Positions 45,698 to 57,446 of a stretch of DNA of 64,000 nucleotides are shown one piece after another. The stretch is taken from the NCBI GenBank assembly GCA_019828595.1, contig JAHQRK010000007.1:2852001-2916000 (forward strand), written 5' to 3'. The stretch comes from Aphanomyces cochlioides. Its lineage: Eukaryota > Oomycota > Saprolegniomycetes > Saprolegniales > Verrucalvaceae. A model generated the notes under the pieces. It made no database searches. It saw only the letters and a program-made list of their open reading frames with translations, and was not told the DNA's origin. Position numbers and translations under genes: made by a program. How positions within the stretch are numbered: position 1 is the first letter of the stretch; every line of letters begins with the position of its first letter.

Positions 45698-48600
45698 ATG
45701 GGAGACCGTGTCGGTCGAGGTACGAGTGAAACGACGCAAGTAGCGCGTGGACGTGGCCGCGCATGCGTACATTATATAGATCTCATGCGATTTGTTGATA
45801 GAGAACGCCTCTGTGAAGAAAAGAAGGGCATTGGAACTCGAGAAAGAAGCGGAAGAATGGACTGCCCCGTCTGGCGGATCGAATTCTAAAGTAAGACTGG
45901 GCAAACGATACCAAGCATCGCTACCTGAGCTACGGAGTGTATCTCAAGAAGGTAGTAAATGTACGAACGATCCTGAAGATGGATTGGATTCGACCACCAC
46001 GACGGACGAGGAGTTGATCGGTCCCCGTCATGTCTTTTCGACCACCGCACTCCAAGGTAACGACTCGATATCGTACGAATCCCAGTATTAACGTTATCTG
46101 TACAGGAGTCGCAGATTTGAACAAATATCTCGAGTTTGCCACGTCACTATGCTCGGGATATGTCCATGGCACCTCTCATGCCGTTACTGCACAAGCATTG
46201 CAGATTCTCCATCAACACAACAATAACGTTCAGTCCGCAGCGTGTCATCTGTATGCGTCGCATGCGTATCCATCATTGGATAACGATGATGATGAGAGCG
46301 ACCAGAAGAAGCTCAAACCAAAGCATCAGGAATGGCTTGTCAAGTTCTTCTCAGTGTTTTCGACACCATCGTTCAGTGAAGACCACGTTGAAACACTTCG
46401 CTCTCTTGGTCGATCATGTCCCCTTGGTGATAATGCTCTAGAACTCGATGTTCTTCGCTTTAACATCGAGCGGATCGAAGACTGGAAGGCGAATTGCGAA
46501 GCCGCTCTCCGCCGAAAGTGCACACAACAAGAACTAAATGCTTTATTATTCAAAGCACGAGACGTGCGCTGTGAAAAGCTTGCAGGAGCACTCGAGCTTG
46601 CAACTCGACTAGAAGCGTTTGCTCTGGCTAGGGCTCGTCTTTTCGAAGCAATGGACTACTCCGTCAAGGGCAAGAAACCAAGCAAGATCAACCTTGACAA
46701 GTTGCGTACGCTACTTCACCAAGTCCAGTCATTCCATGTGGCATTTTCACAAGAAGCGAGTTTGGAAGCTGTGATCGCTGACGCTGAACAGCTGCATGTC
46801 CAAGTCGAAGAGTTGTTAGCTCAAGATAAGGTGAGTGTACCTGCGATTCGCCAAGTGCTGGCTCGAGTCGAGGCGCTCCCTGTGGACTTGAACAATATTG
46901 TTGAGCCTCTCAAAGACAAGATGGTTTCGGCACAGAAATGGCTTGAACGGGCAAGGAAATGCATGCCGCCAACTAAACGACAGAGCTCTCGCATTGCCGT
47001 CGATGGCAGCAAGAGCAAGATGGATTTGGATGCTGTACAAGAACTGGTCAAGAATGCACCTGTAGATGAAGCGTCGAATGAGATGCAAGAAATGGAAGAA
47101 CTCCTCGCGTACGCAGAAGGGTGGTCACAGAAAGTTCAAGACGCCATGGCAGATCCCAATGTATCAGTAGAAACCTTAAAAGAATACCTCGAAGAAGGGA
47201 TGGAAATGCCTGTTGTCATGGAGCTCACGACCGGCCTCAGCGCTCTCATTGATGCTCATGAATGGAAAATTTCTGCTGAAAAGGCCACAGAAGAAACACA
47301 ACAATGTACACTCGAAGAACTCCAAGATCTGCTCGACGAGGTAATTAGCTTCCTATTTGTCATTGACTTTCTGTCTCCAGGCGAAAAGTATTCGCGAACG
47401 TCTGCCTTCCGCTGACACATGGAAACCTGAAATCGAGCAGTCTATTTTGGCTAATGTGATAGCAGCCGAAGCATGGCTCGGAAATTTGCAAGAGCTACTT
47501 GGTACAGCTCTGTGGACCAAACTCTTTCCACAAGAACGACCCAAAGGCAACAAACAACCGACCAAAGCACCGCTCGAAGCTCTCGCTGCTGCATTACAAT
47601 CACCACCCAACGTGGATTTATCTGGTTACACCACACCGCTGCAATACCTCCTCGACAGAGGAGTCGAAATCCGCACGGCGTGTGCTGATGCTGTTGCAAA
47701 TGTAGAGGCGGACGATGCCTATGCAAAAGCCACAGCGCTCCTTGAAACAATCGACGCATTTCCGTGCTCAGTGGAGCTAGGCGAAGAGTTACGGGGCATG
47801 GTCACAACTGCCAAGGACTGGCTCACTCGAGTACGGGCGATTTGCTCAAGACAAGGCCTAGGATCCAACAATCGTCGACTTACAAAGAAAAACTCGGCTA
47901 CGACTACTCTCAATGAATCCAACCAAGTAACTCTTGATGAGCTTCGAGAGTTGCAATCTACTCAACTCGCCTTTCGCTTTCGTCAGGATCAAGAGCTCCT
48001 CGCTGCTGAATTGGCAAATGTACAGTCATGGAGTGATGAAGTACAAAAGGCTTTGGCTCAAGATATGCCAGCAGCCCTTGCTGCTTGCGAGGCTTTGAAA
48101 GCAATTGATTTGCAACGCAAGCAGCGACGAGAATCTGTCTGGACCAAGCGACGGGAAGACGTGCTCAAGTCGCCCATGCAAGTTGAAGTACCTGTGATCA
48201 ACAGTACAAATGAAAATGTAGTGGAAGATGTGGAAACCAAAGTCGAACCCATTAAGAACGAACAGCCTGAAGAGAAAGCGACGTCGATGGGTGAAGCGAT
48301 TGTTCAAGTGATTCAAAGCTTGTCTGGTTGCCGAATCAAAGGCGTAGAAGGAGCTAAGAAGGCGGAGAGCATCGTAGATTGGGCTCCAATCATCGCCCAA
48401 CTTGAGCACGGGATTGCTTTTATTGCGGCTTTGGATGCAAAGGCCAAACAAGAAGTCAACTTGGATGATGCAATCACCGACGAAGACGACGAAAAGCGAG
48501 AAGCAGAGGCACAAGATCAACTCAATCAGTGGAAAGCTCAGCTGACGACGCTTTTGGCATCATCGAATGACCACATCGCAACCGACGAAGCAATGGTCTT

Positions 48601-50632
48601 GTCCACGTTGCTCAAAGCAATCGATTGGCTTGATGAGTGTCGACCAATGTACCAAGGGGATGTAAATTCGACGCTCTTGCCTAAGCTTATCGAAATGGGC
48701 ACTCAACTCCAAAATGCTGATTTCCCTTCGTGGTTCGATGGGAAAGCGTGGATATCAACAGTATTTTGGCCTCTGGAGTTGCTTGAATCTCAACGCAGTG
48801 CGACTAAAGAGTGGCTGGCCAATGTAGAAGACAAGATCAGTCAAGGGGCACTCGACTTGACTTGTTTAGAAATGACACTCCTAGACGGAGAGAGTGTTCA
48901 AGCCGATGATCGATTCATATGGCAAGAACTCAAGAAGGCCAAAGCATGGCTTCTAAAAGCCAAGAAGGCGATTCGAGCGAAACAAAAGACTAAACTTGCA
49001 ATGCACACAATGGGCTCTCTGGTTGATGAGGGAGCAAAATGCAAAATTCGACTTGAAGCCTGGACGTTGTTGCAAGCGAACTACAATGCAGCGGTCGCAT
49101 GGGAAGCCAAACTCAAGGGATCTGGCCTTGACACGGGCCACGCCAAGATTGCTTTCCTCGTGGACTTACTCAAAGAATACCACGACGCACATTTTCTCGT
49201 TGACTTGGAGATGCATCGGGATGTCGTCGAATCTGCCACGGAACAATACTGCATTTGCCGACAACCGTACGATGGATTCATGATCGGTTGCGAACTCTGC
49301 GACGATTGGTTCCATGACACTTGTGTCGGTATTTCCAAAGAAAAGGCTGAAAAGGTCGACAATTATGTTTGTCCATCTTGCAGTCTGCTGGAAGAGCTCA
49401 AGTCACTCGTGCAATCTGCTCAAGATGGCTCACGCCAACTGTTTGAAAGCGAAGAGAAGAACCACGAGAAGTCGTTTGGATTGGCACTGCGCAAGCTTCG
49501 AAGGGAAGAGCGAGACGTTGAGAAAGCTCAAATGAGCTTGCTGGAAGTCCAAGCTCAAGTGACAGCCATCGGGCAACATGTACAGTACCTGGAGAAAATG
49601 GTCCACGAAGAGCCCAAACAACCGACATTGCCATCCATTTCGATTCCTCTCCATCCACATCATCATCAACCCTCAACACCAATCAACTTGTTTAAAGGCT
49701 ATCAGCCCATCTTGCGGACATTTCCGTCGCCTGCAACTTCATCGACCTCCCAGCCCCCATTTTTACAACCCATGCCGCCGCCACCACCCACTCCGACTCT
49801 GGGACCAACTTTGCCTCCACTCAAAGAAGTCAAACCACCAGATGTAGTGTCGGCGCAAGAGATCGAAATCACGCGATTCAAAATGGAACACTACAAGCTC
49901 AAGCAAATGGCTTCGGATGCCGAGAGCTCGCTCCACAAAGGCAAAGAACGACTGGGCCTCGCTCGAGCTGCGCTGGATGCGCTAGTGACCAACCATGACG
50001 TCCTCCTTCCCAAAGCCCAACAGTGGTGGCAACAAGTCCACGTAGTACTGTCGCAATTTCTTGTCGAAAAGGATCATTTTGACCGGACATTACTCGTCCA
50101 CTGGGCTGCTGAATGCCAAGACTTTCAAGACAAATTCGCTGCCGTCGCTGCCATGCAAAAAGTATTGTTGCTCATTCCATGGACGATCGAAGCGTCTGCA
50201 CTTCTCCACGGCCATCCCAAACCTTCCTACGATGCTCTGGATGCAATCCTTCGAAAGAGTCTACATGAATCCAAAGTTTTGCTACCTCTAAAAGGCGTGC
50301 TTCAGAGAACAGATCAATGGAAAAGTCGAACACAGAAGAGCGTAGCCAAGCTGCTCTCGGCAAAGAAGATTGACGTCGCCAAGATTCAAGTCTTTTTGAA
50401 CGAGTATTTGAAAATGCCACTCACGTGCGCATGGGGCCAAAAGCTGGAATCGCTTATCGTCGGGCTAGAAACAAGAGATCCACTGCTACCACCACCGACG
50501 CTCGACATCACGCCGCCGTCGTCTCCGGTATTAAAGCGCAAATCAAGCAAGTCGAGTACCACGTCAAGCAAAAAAGCTAAAAGCGACAACGACGTCGATG
50601 TGGGCAAGAAAGCCAGAGCCGTCGTGTCGTGA
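45698..50632 (+). CDS. ELM2 / PLU-1-like / PHD-finger chromatin protein without JmjC
   Basis: 1,601 aa; exons 45698..45739, 45780..46056, 46106..47340 and 47381..50632; introns 40, 49 and 40 nt. ELM2-type region at about residues 45-150: VRLGKRYQASLPEL ... VADLNKYLEFATSL ... ALQILHQHNNNVQSAACHL. From about 190 to 1,100 repeated helical units of the PLU-1 type (KDM5 C-terminal) recur: WLxxxxxxL...LExLLxxxxxLPV. The PHD finger is at about 1,139-1,190: YCICRQPYDGFMIGCELC, DWFHDTCVGIS, NYVCPSC, with the Cys4-His-Cys3 set complete. No JmjN, JmjC, ARID or SANT with full consensus. A Pro-rich linker and a further PLU-1-like block end in basic KRKSSKSSTTSSKKAK. The 5' end is chosen by intron phase; ATG 45641 in the same frame is an alternative. 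Confidence 0.75.
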
Positions 50633-50799
50633 CACATTAAATCTACCTCAGAATAGACCATGTCGTGATGCTCCTCGTCCAAACAACTGTGCCTTGACTT
50701 GCGAGTTCTCGTCTTTCTCCGTGACCGTGTTGTTGTCTATTTTTAGCTTGGAGAGCGTTTCAGTGCGTCGTGAAAAGACATCTCGCGACTCTTCCAACC

Positions 50800-51858
50800 A
50801 TGCAAGGCAGCGGCGGCTTTGAGTATGCCGCCCAGCCGAGATCCGTGGCGGTCAAACGATCCAAAGCCAGAGACCCACATGCTCCGTACTTGCCTATCTC
50901 TTTCATTCTCGACTGATTTTTCCATGCGATGTATCGTAGGATGGACCGAGGACAGAATCTCATGTATGACAAACGAGTCGTCCGAGGAAGCACATATGCC
51001 AAAGCTCCCGTCCAGGTTGTGTGTCTTCTCCACTTGCGGCTCTCAACATGATTGTGACGATGGTTGTAGGAAACAGTGCAGTCATCGCCGATGCGAGCCA
51101 AGGCCAAGAAGAAACCCAACACTGACGACCAACGAAACGAACGCCCTCCAACACCGCCTCCGATCGATGGACGGCAGCACATGGACATTCAAACAGAAAA
51201 TTACCTCGAAGAACTCACAGACAAAGTGCCAGAGGCAGACGTTGAGACGCAAACAGAACCGTTCCTAGATCAACTTCCCGTGCCGCTGTTTGTGCCACAG
51301 AAGAGTGGTGTCGACGCATCGACGCAGATCGAACATGGAGATCTCTTTGACTTTGACTTGGAAGTTGCGCCGATTCTAGAAGTGCTCGTCGGCAAGACGC
51401 TCGAAGTGAGTGTGATGGAAGTGCTCGAAGAGGAAGAAATCCACGAACTGCGTACGCGTCAAGAGATCTTTGAACAAGCAAGGAATGCCGAACTCGCCGA
51501 AGTCCAACGACTCGAAGCAGAAGCGAAGCGAAAGCAGGACGAAAAAGCGCGTCGTGTCGAAGAAGAGAAAGCTCGCATTGTCGCGCAAGCCGAGCTGCAA
51601 GAAAAGCTCGCGGCACGGTCGTTTGCCAAGCACTACTTGGCCGACTTGCACACGTCAGTCTTCTCCTCGCTCATTCAGTCTGGCCACTTTCAAGATCCTG
51701 TCGAGAAAGAAGTCGACAATGCCTTCCTGCCGTATGTGATCCAGCGCGCTTGTATCAACGTCGAGCAAGTCGCGATCTCGCGGGCATTGACGGAAACCCT
51801 CGTTGACCAAGCCATGGCTCGTGTTAGAGTAGCAGGACCAACTACATCATCTAGCTAA
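50800..51858 (+). CDS. RSPH3: Radial spoke head protein 3 (RSPH3/RSP3)
   Basis: 316 aa; axonemal radial spoke stalk anchor and, in other species, an A-kinase anchoring protein. Exons 50800..50885, 50940..51015 and 51070..51858; introns of 54 nt each. N-terminus GFEYAAQPRSVAVKRSKAR then NLMYDKRVVRGSTYAK matches the conserved RSP3 start (YxxAAEPxAV...NIMxDxRVVRGxTYA), which requires both small introns. The core has NYLEELTDKVPEADVETQT, PVPLFVPQKSGVDASTQI, LFDFDLEVAPILEVLVGKT and LEVSVMEVLEEEEIHEL, then a long coiled coil with QARNAELAEVQRLEAEA. Complete from ATG to stop and close to the minimal RSP3 length. Confirms a motile stage together with the gene at 1166. Confidence 0.93.
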
Positions 51859-52093
51859 GCATTCTTCGTCCTTGTTGTTCAAGGTCCGCGCGGTTGGCAG
51901 TTTCACAAATCCCGAATTACATTTCTTTGTCCAACTGCCAATTAAATCTTCTCTCTAAAAATGCCAGCCAATTAAAATTCTTTTATTGGATTTCAAGCCT
52001 TTTGATTGGATAAAATCCAAACGGATCTAAATATAGACTTGGAGTTTCAATCTATTTCGATGGCCATTTCAGAATCTTACGCGTCCTGCAAAC
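51859..52093. promoter_or_regulatory. CCAAT/ATTGG array upstream of the glyceroporin gene
   Basis: CCAAT at 51938 and 51968 (30 bp apart, both GCCAATTAAA), ATTGG at 51985 and 52005 (20 bp apart, both TTGGAT). The two halves face each other. Followed by a purine-poor stretch and the ATG at 52094. Confidence 0.5.
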
Positions 52094-53011
52094 ATGATGT
52101 ACAAAGACTCGGACCAACCTGAAGAAGAAGGCGTGATCAGCAGCATCCCAGAGACGCGCGACGATCGTCAAGACAAATTGCGCAAAGCATTTGCTGAAGG
52201 CCTTGGCACGATGATTCTCGTCTTGATTGGTGATGGGGTCGTCGCGCAAACCGTCATTTCGCAACAAATGGAGCTCAAGAACTCGATCGTGACGGGAAAC
52301 CCAATGGATATCACTGCGTTTGCAGGTGACTGGATGTCCATTTCGATCGGCTTTGGTATTGCGCTCATGTTGGGCATTTATGTGTCGGGTGGTGTGAGTG
52401 GTGGCCACTTGAACCCAGCTGTATCAATCACGATGGCCGTCTTCAAGAAATTGGAATGGTCGTATCTCCCGTATTACATTGGTGGGCAGACTGTCGGCGC
52501 GTTCCTCGGTGCAGTCTTTGTCTACTTGGGATACCGCCCCGCGTTTGTGGACTTGAACATTTGGGACCAAACCACTGCCGGCATCTTTGCCACGTATCCC
52601 AAGCCTCACATGACACTCACGGAAGGTTTCATTGACGAAATCGTTGGCTCGTTCTTGCTGTTACTCGGTATCTTTGCTATCACGGACAAGCGCAACAATC
52701 CTGCTGATGTTGGAAGTCGCCCTGCCATCATTGGCATGCTTTTGACTGGTATTGCCATGTCTTTTGGATACAACACCGGTTTCGCCCTCAACCCTGCTCG
52801 CGACTTTGGTCCTCGTATGTTCACCCTCATGGCCGGATGGGGTGGCAAAGTGTTCGTCTACGGCAACGGATACTTCTGGGTACCTTTGTTTGCCCCTATA
52901 TTCGGCGGTCTCTTTGGCGCGTTTGTGTACACGCGATGCATTGAGCGATTTCACCCCCAGTACGTTCCCGGCAACCGACCAAGCTCGTCCACCATTGACG
53001 ACAGTGCGTAA
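52094..53011 (+). CDS. Aquaglyceroporin (MIP family, GlpF type)
   Basis: 305 aa, single exon. Six membrane helices and two half-helices are visible; the first NPA is in SGGHLNPAVSITMA, the second in GFALNPARDFGPRMF, with Asp after NPAR, the GlpF/glycerol-type marker (D replaces the residue typical of water-only channels). The loop with GYRPAFVDLNIWDQTTAGIFATYP is expanded, as in glycerol facilitators. N-terminus is about 30 polar residues without a signal. It conducts glycerol, water and related solutes in the plasma membrane, relevant to osmotic control of wall-less zoospores. ATG 52094 is followed by a second ATG; either may be used. Upstream lies the CCAAT array. Confidence 0.93.
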   Translation: MMYKDSDQPEEEGVISSIPETRDDRQDKLRKAFAEGLGTMILVLIGDGVVAQTVISQQMELKNSIVTGNPMDITAFAGDWMSISIGFGIALMLGIYVSGGVSGGHLNPAVSITMAVFKKLEWSYLPYYIGGQTVGAFLGAVFVYLGYRPAFVDLNIWDQTTAGIFATYPKPHMTLTEGFIDEIVGSFLLLLGIFAITDKRNNPADVGSRPAIIGMLLTGIAMSFGYNTGFALNPARDFGPRMFTLMAGWGGKVFVYGNGYFWVPLFAPIFGGLFGAFVYTRCIERFHPQYVPGNRPSSSTIDDSA

Positions 53012-53312
53012 TTGAAGCGCCTATTAGGACATAATTAACAATTTGCATATTCATATACTAGTACTCTCGCGTTCAGAATCTTATTCCTTCCATCACCAGC
53101 AAGAGTGAGTCCTTTCTGTTGGTGTCGATCTCCACCGACGACAAGGTGTTTCGCGCACTTTCCGTTGCAAAATCGAAAATGACACGATCTTTCGAAATTA
53201 GCGTTGAAGCTCAATGATTGGTCGATTTACTTTTATAAATCTACCAATCAACGACGTTTATTTTGAACAGTCGTCAGATCTTTGTCACTTTTGGATTTGC
53301 AAGCTCACAGCA
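53012..53312. promoter_or_regulatory. Intergenic gap with facing ATTGG/CCAAT boxes
   Basis: 300 bp between the glyceroporin stop and the kinase start. ATTGG 53218 and CCAAT 53245 form an inverted pair 27 bp apart, about 65-95 bp upstream of ATG 53313. Nothing else seen. Confidence 0.4.
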
Positions 53313-54736
53313 ATGTTTGGTGCGTTGACGTCCACGAGGAGAAAGGGCGCGAAAGTCTCATGTATTTTCTTGTAGCTAAAGTTCTCCGCAACAAGAATGC
53401 GCACCTCGCGGCTGGTGTTGGTGCATTTACGCTCGGTATGGCTGGTGGTTTCAACCGTACCCCTGCTTCGGAAAGTGCATCGACACATTCGGCGCTCCAA
53501 GAAATTGCCGTCCGTTTGCGTGCCATTGAACAAGATTTGGGATTGAAATCGCCTGAAGAAGGCAAACCCAAGTACAACAACTACCCCGTGCTCACCCCCA
53601 AGCATAAATCGCTTATGGCTCAGCATATCACCCCTGAAATTTACAACAAGCTTGCGAACCGTCAAACGTCCCTCGGTTACACGTTGGACCAAGCTATTCA
53701 AACGGGCATCGACACCCCTCACCTTGGTGTTGGAATTGTCGCCGGCGACGAGGAGTCATATGTCACTTTTAAGGAATTGTTCGATCCTATTATTGAAGGC
53801 TGGCATGGATACAAGCCCACGGACAAACATCACTCTGATTTGGACTACACCAAGATTAAAAACGGTGACATCCCTTCGTCGTATGTCTTGAGTACCCGTA
53901 TTCGTGCTGGCCGAAGCGTCCGTGGCCTTGCTCTTCCCCCTGGCACGTCTCGTGGTGAACGTCGTGAAGTTGAACGCGTACTTTCCAAGGCTCTCAGCAA
54001 CTTGACCAATGATCTCCGTGGCAAGTACTACCCATTGAGTAAGATGACCAAGCAAGAGGAGCAACAACTGATCGATGATCATTTTCTTTTCCAAAAGCCC
54101 GGTGGTGGTACCCTTCTAACGAATGCCGGTGCCGCACGCGACTGGCCTGATGGTCGTGGTATCTTCCACAACGATCAAAAGACCTTTTTGGTGTGGGTGA
54201 ATGAAGAAGATCACATGCGCGTCATTTCCATGGAGAACACTGGCAACGTCAAGAACGTCTTCGAACGCTTTAGCCGTGGTGTGTCCGACGTCGAAAAGGT
54301 CGTCAAGGCTGAAGGCCGTGAATACATGTACGACGACCACCTTGGCTTTCTCTGCACGTGTCCATCTAATCTTGGCACGGGTCTTCGCGCAAGTGTCATG
54401 ATCAAATTTCCCAAACTCTCGGAGAATTTGGATCGCTTCTATGCTCTCTGTGACGTTCTCGGCCTCCAAGCTCGTGGCTCCAAGGTATCACCCATCTCTG
54501 GATGCCACCGTCACATGAAATGTGTCTAGGGTGAACACTCTCCTCCTGGTCCTGGTGGTGTCTTTGATGTCTCGAACAAGGCGCGCATTGGTTTCTCCGA
54601 AGTCGAACTTGTCCAAACCATGATTAACGGCGTGTGGAAGCTCATTGAGCTTGAGGAAGATCTCAAGAAAGGCCTGAGCATTGATGCCAAGGCGGCTCAA
54701 TTGGGTGTGACCGGCAAGCCTGCTGCGGCTCATTAA
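53313..54736 (+). CDS. Phosphagen (guanidino) kinase, mitochondrial, arginine/taurocyamine type
   Basis: 440 aa; transfers phosphate between ATP and a guanidino substrate as an energy buffer. Exons 53313..53319, 53376..54484 and 54530..54736: the first coding exon is only 7 nt (ATG TTT G), joined over a 56-nt intron to give [19 protein letters not shown], a credible mitochondrial leader. N-domain with [22 protein letters not shown], catalytic domain with [30 protein letters not shown] (NEEDH signature) and the active-site loop [15 protein letters not shown] with its Cys. Ends with the family's typical [19 protein letters not shown]. Longer than arginine kinase (about 357) because of the leader and linker. 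Oomycetes have taurocyamine-type enzymes; the substrate loop cannot be read with certainty here. Confidence 0.9.
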
Positions 54737-54776
54737 ATTTGTGCTTAACACCAACATGCATGATGGTCTGTCCTAT

Positions 54777-56127
54777 CTATTGCATTGCAAAAAGTTCTCG
54801 AAATCCTTCCTTTTGCTCGGGTGTCAACGAGTCGGGGAAAATGACGTGCATCTTGATGTGCAGATGGCCTAGAATCGGACGATCGGTGGGGTGTGACCAA
54901 GTAGAGTTCGGAGCTTACCTCGTTCTGACGAGATTTGATGGCGCGGCATGCCTTCGTCAGGGAGCGTCACGACTTGACTGGGCTCGGTGATGGTAGTCCG
55001 CGTCACATTGACTTGACGTCCGTCCAAATGGAGGAAAGACTTCGTAAACCCTACGAGAGCCTGGACACATCATTAGATGCATTCTTCCTGACAAATTAGC
55101 CATATACCTCGCGGAGAGAAATCGTCATGTCCATCCATAAGTCATCGCCATCGCGTGTGAAATACTCGTGAGGGACAGTTGATACACGGAAACGAACATG
55201 CCCAGCCGCACGGTCCGCATGTTCGTCTGCATAATGCTCAAATTCGACTTCGTGGCCATCAGCCATTCCCTTTTCGACATCGACGTCCATTTCAATGTCG
55301 GCAAACACAGTTTTCGAGCCACCACATACTGGGCACGTGCTCGTGATAATCTTTCCCTTACCACCGCATTTGTCGCACGTGGTTTGAAATTGCTGGATGA
55401 ATCCAGGACCAACGCGTCGGGTTTCAATCTACGACAAGGGATATAGCAAGATATTTAAGAGGAAAGGACAGACCTTGACGCCATGACCACCACAGACATT
55501 GCACGTCTGAACATCATGGTCGTGGGCCGCACCTTTGCCGTGGCAGTGAGGGCACAAAACTTTTCGGCGCATCGAAACGGGAATCGACTTGCCATTGTAT
55601 AAATCAGCGAGCGACACACGCAATGGAATTGTCACATCGTTGCCACGCGACGGTTCTTGGGCGTGTTGAGCACGTCCACCGCCAAAGAATTGAGAGAAAA
55701 TATCAAATGGATTGTGTCCACCGCCACCACCACCATTATCTTTTAGTCCATCTTCGCCGTACATGTCGTACTTTTTCCGCTTCGTTTCGTCCGACAAGAC
55801 TTCATATGCTACGTAGACAAGACGACATCATTCTGCAGCAAATCAAGGGAAGTGGTGTACCGCTCGCGACTTCAGCAAACTTCTTTGCTGCATCTTCATC
55901 GCCGGGATTCTTATCTGGATGCAACTATGAAATAAACCAGAGTGAGCACAAAACGCGTGAGCTTGAGGTTATCAAACCTTGAGCGAGAGTTTCCGGAAGG
56001 CTTTCTTGATTTCAGGAGCCGACGCATCTCGTGCAATTCCAAGAACTTCATAAAGATCTCTTCCTCCGTAGACATTCACAACGGCAAGCACCGCAAGCCA
56101 GATTAAGAGCACGAATGGCGCGCGCAT
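54777..56127 (-). CDS. ER-type DnaJ with zinc fingers (Scj1-like)
   Basis: 367 aa, class A J-protein. Minus-strand exons 55978..56127, 55861..55924, 55474..55808, 55108..55428, 54919..55060 and 54777..54868; introns 45-53 nt. Signal peptide or N-terminal membrane segment: [21 protein letters not shown], then J-domain [19 protein letters not shown] with [14 protein letters not shown] (HPD split from helix II by intron 1) and [15 protein letters not shown] Gly/Phe linker with [13 protein letters not shown], four CxxCxGxG units ([31 protein letters not shown]), and the C-terminal substrate domains. As in yeast Scj1, it would assist BiP folding in the ER lumen. The protein ends REL-FAMQ without KDEL/HDEL, so retention must be by other means. 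Confidence 0.85.
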
Positions 56128-57446
56128 TCCTCGCTTCGTGGCTCCACTTCCGCAAATACTCGACTGAGAGATCTTTTGCCTAATTAGGCACACCAGCAAT
56201 AACTGATTTGAAAATTACTTTTATTAAATCATACCTGTGATATATAATATTTTGATGAGTATGCATTTATAAAGTATACGAGGTTTCTTGTCAAGGTTAC
56301 AGACTCTGGTGGATCAAGAAAGTACAGCAAACTAGAAAGCCAAGTTTAAGTGGACAGTGAAATCTTCCAAAATCTTTTTCATAGTGTCTAAGAAACGAGC
56401 TGTTAGAGAGGTCACCATCCTGATAGTAAATCCTCTATTAAATTATAACTGCCTTTGGTAGTTAATACAATTATAAAATGTCAGAGTATTGTATTGAACC
56501 TGGACTGGATTTTTAATTCTAGAAGTTTCCCATGTCCACGTGGCATGCTTCATCTCGACACCTCCAGCGACCCCATGGAATCGTAGAACCATAAGATCAC
56601 CGAGCTATCTCAACTCGATTACGGGTAGTCCAATCCACGGAATAGCACCAGGCATGACGCTGCTCATTTGCACGTCAAAATCGAAGCTTATGGTCAGCTG
56701 AACATTCAAGATCTCGACTAAGGTACAGAGTGGAGACTCGTCGTGGACGACTCGCAAGCGATTTCAATCAAGGGCAAGCATGACATGCCGGTATGTGCAT
56801 ACAGGACACACTGATGCCTTCTAGCCTGTTGCAAGCAATGCATGTCGCGCGGAAACAGCACTTGCAAATTCCTTTCATCGCCTCGTCGAACTCGACCGAA
56901 GGATCAAAAGCTGTGGTTAGATCACACTCTGCTCTTCTTTGATGGACCATTTGATAAATAACGAATTGCGATCTCCGACACCTGCAAGATTGAAATGTGG
57001 AGTTTCCTCCGTGAGTACGCCAAATCATTTAAGGGGTATAACAAAGCGAAGATTACCCAAGGCGTAGTAGGCCTGGATTTATCAAGAAGTATGCTAAGGC
57101 ACCACCACACAAAGCTGTTGTTCCACGGACGGAAAAGCTCGCACGAGTCTCCTTGGAACGATCGTCTAGACAAGGTATCCGTGACTTGCGGACACAGCCG
57201 ACGGATGACCAGGCTACAGCAATATCGATATGAAGGTTCATATTCGTCGCGTCTCCGCTGTGGCTCATGTCGTTCTCCATGGTCACTTTGAATTGTGATG
57301 TCGATGGAGCAAAATTTCCTGTGGAAACAAATAAAGATTACCTGTCAAATTAAATATGTCGATTTTTTAATAAAATAAATAATTAAAATTTGAACAATTC
57401 ATATAAATTTCTTCATTTATTTATCTCAAAAAGCGCGAAATCAACC
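56128..57446. pseudogene. Intergenic stretch holding a decayed flagellar-like coding relic
   Basis: About 1.3 kb. Between roughly 56540 and 57290 the base composition turns coding-like and several frames in turn give plausible protein: plus-strand PSYLNSITGSPIHGIAPGM (a GxIAPGM pattern as in ASH/MSP-type axonemal proteins such as CFAP221 or HYDIN), then further blocks up to VHIRRVSAVAHVVLHGHFEL. Many stops and frame changes interrupt it and no splice pattern reconciles them. I take it as a pseudogene of uncertain identity. 56200-56500 and 57300-57440 are plain AT-rich sequence; the latter is presumably the promoter of the next gene. Confidence 0.35.

Noticed and set aside
50743..51033. Minus-strand ORF of 96 codons upstream of RSPH3
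   Set aside because: It is antisense to exons 1-2 of RSPH3, which match the conserved RSP3 N-terminus.
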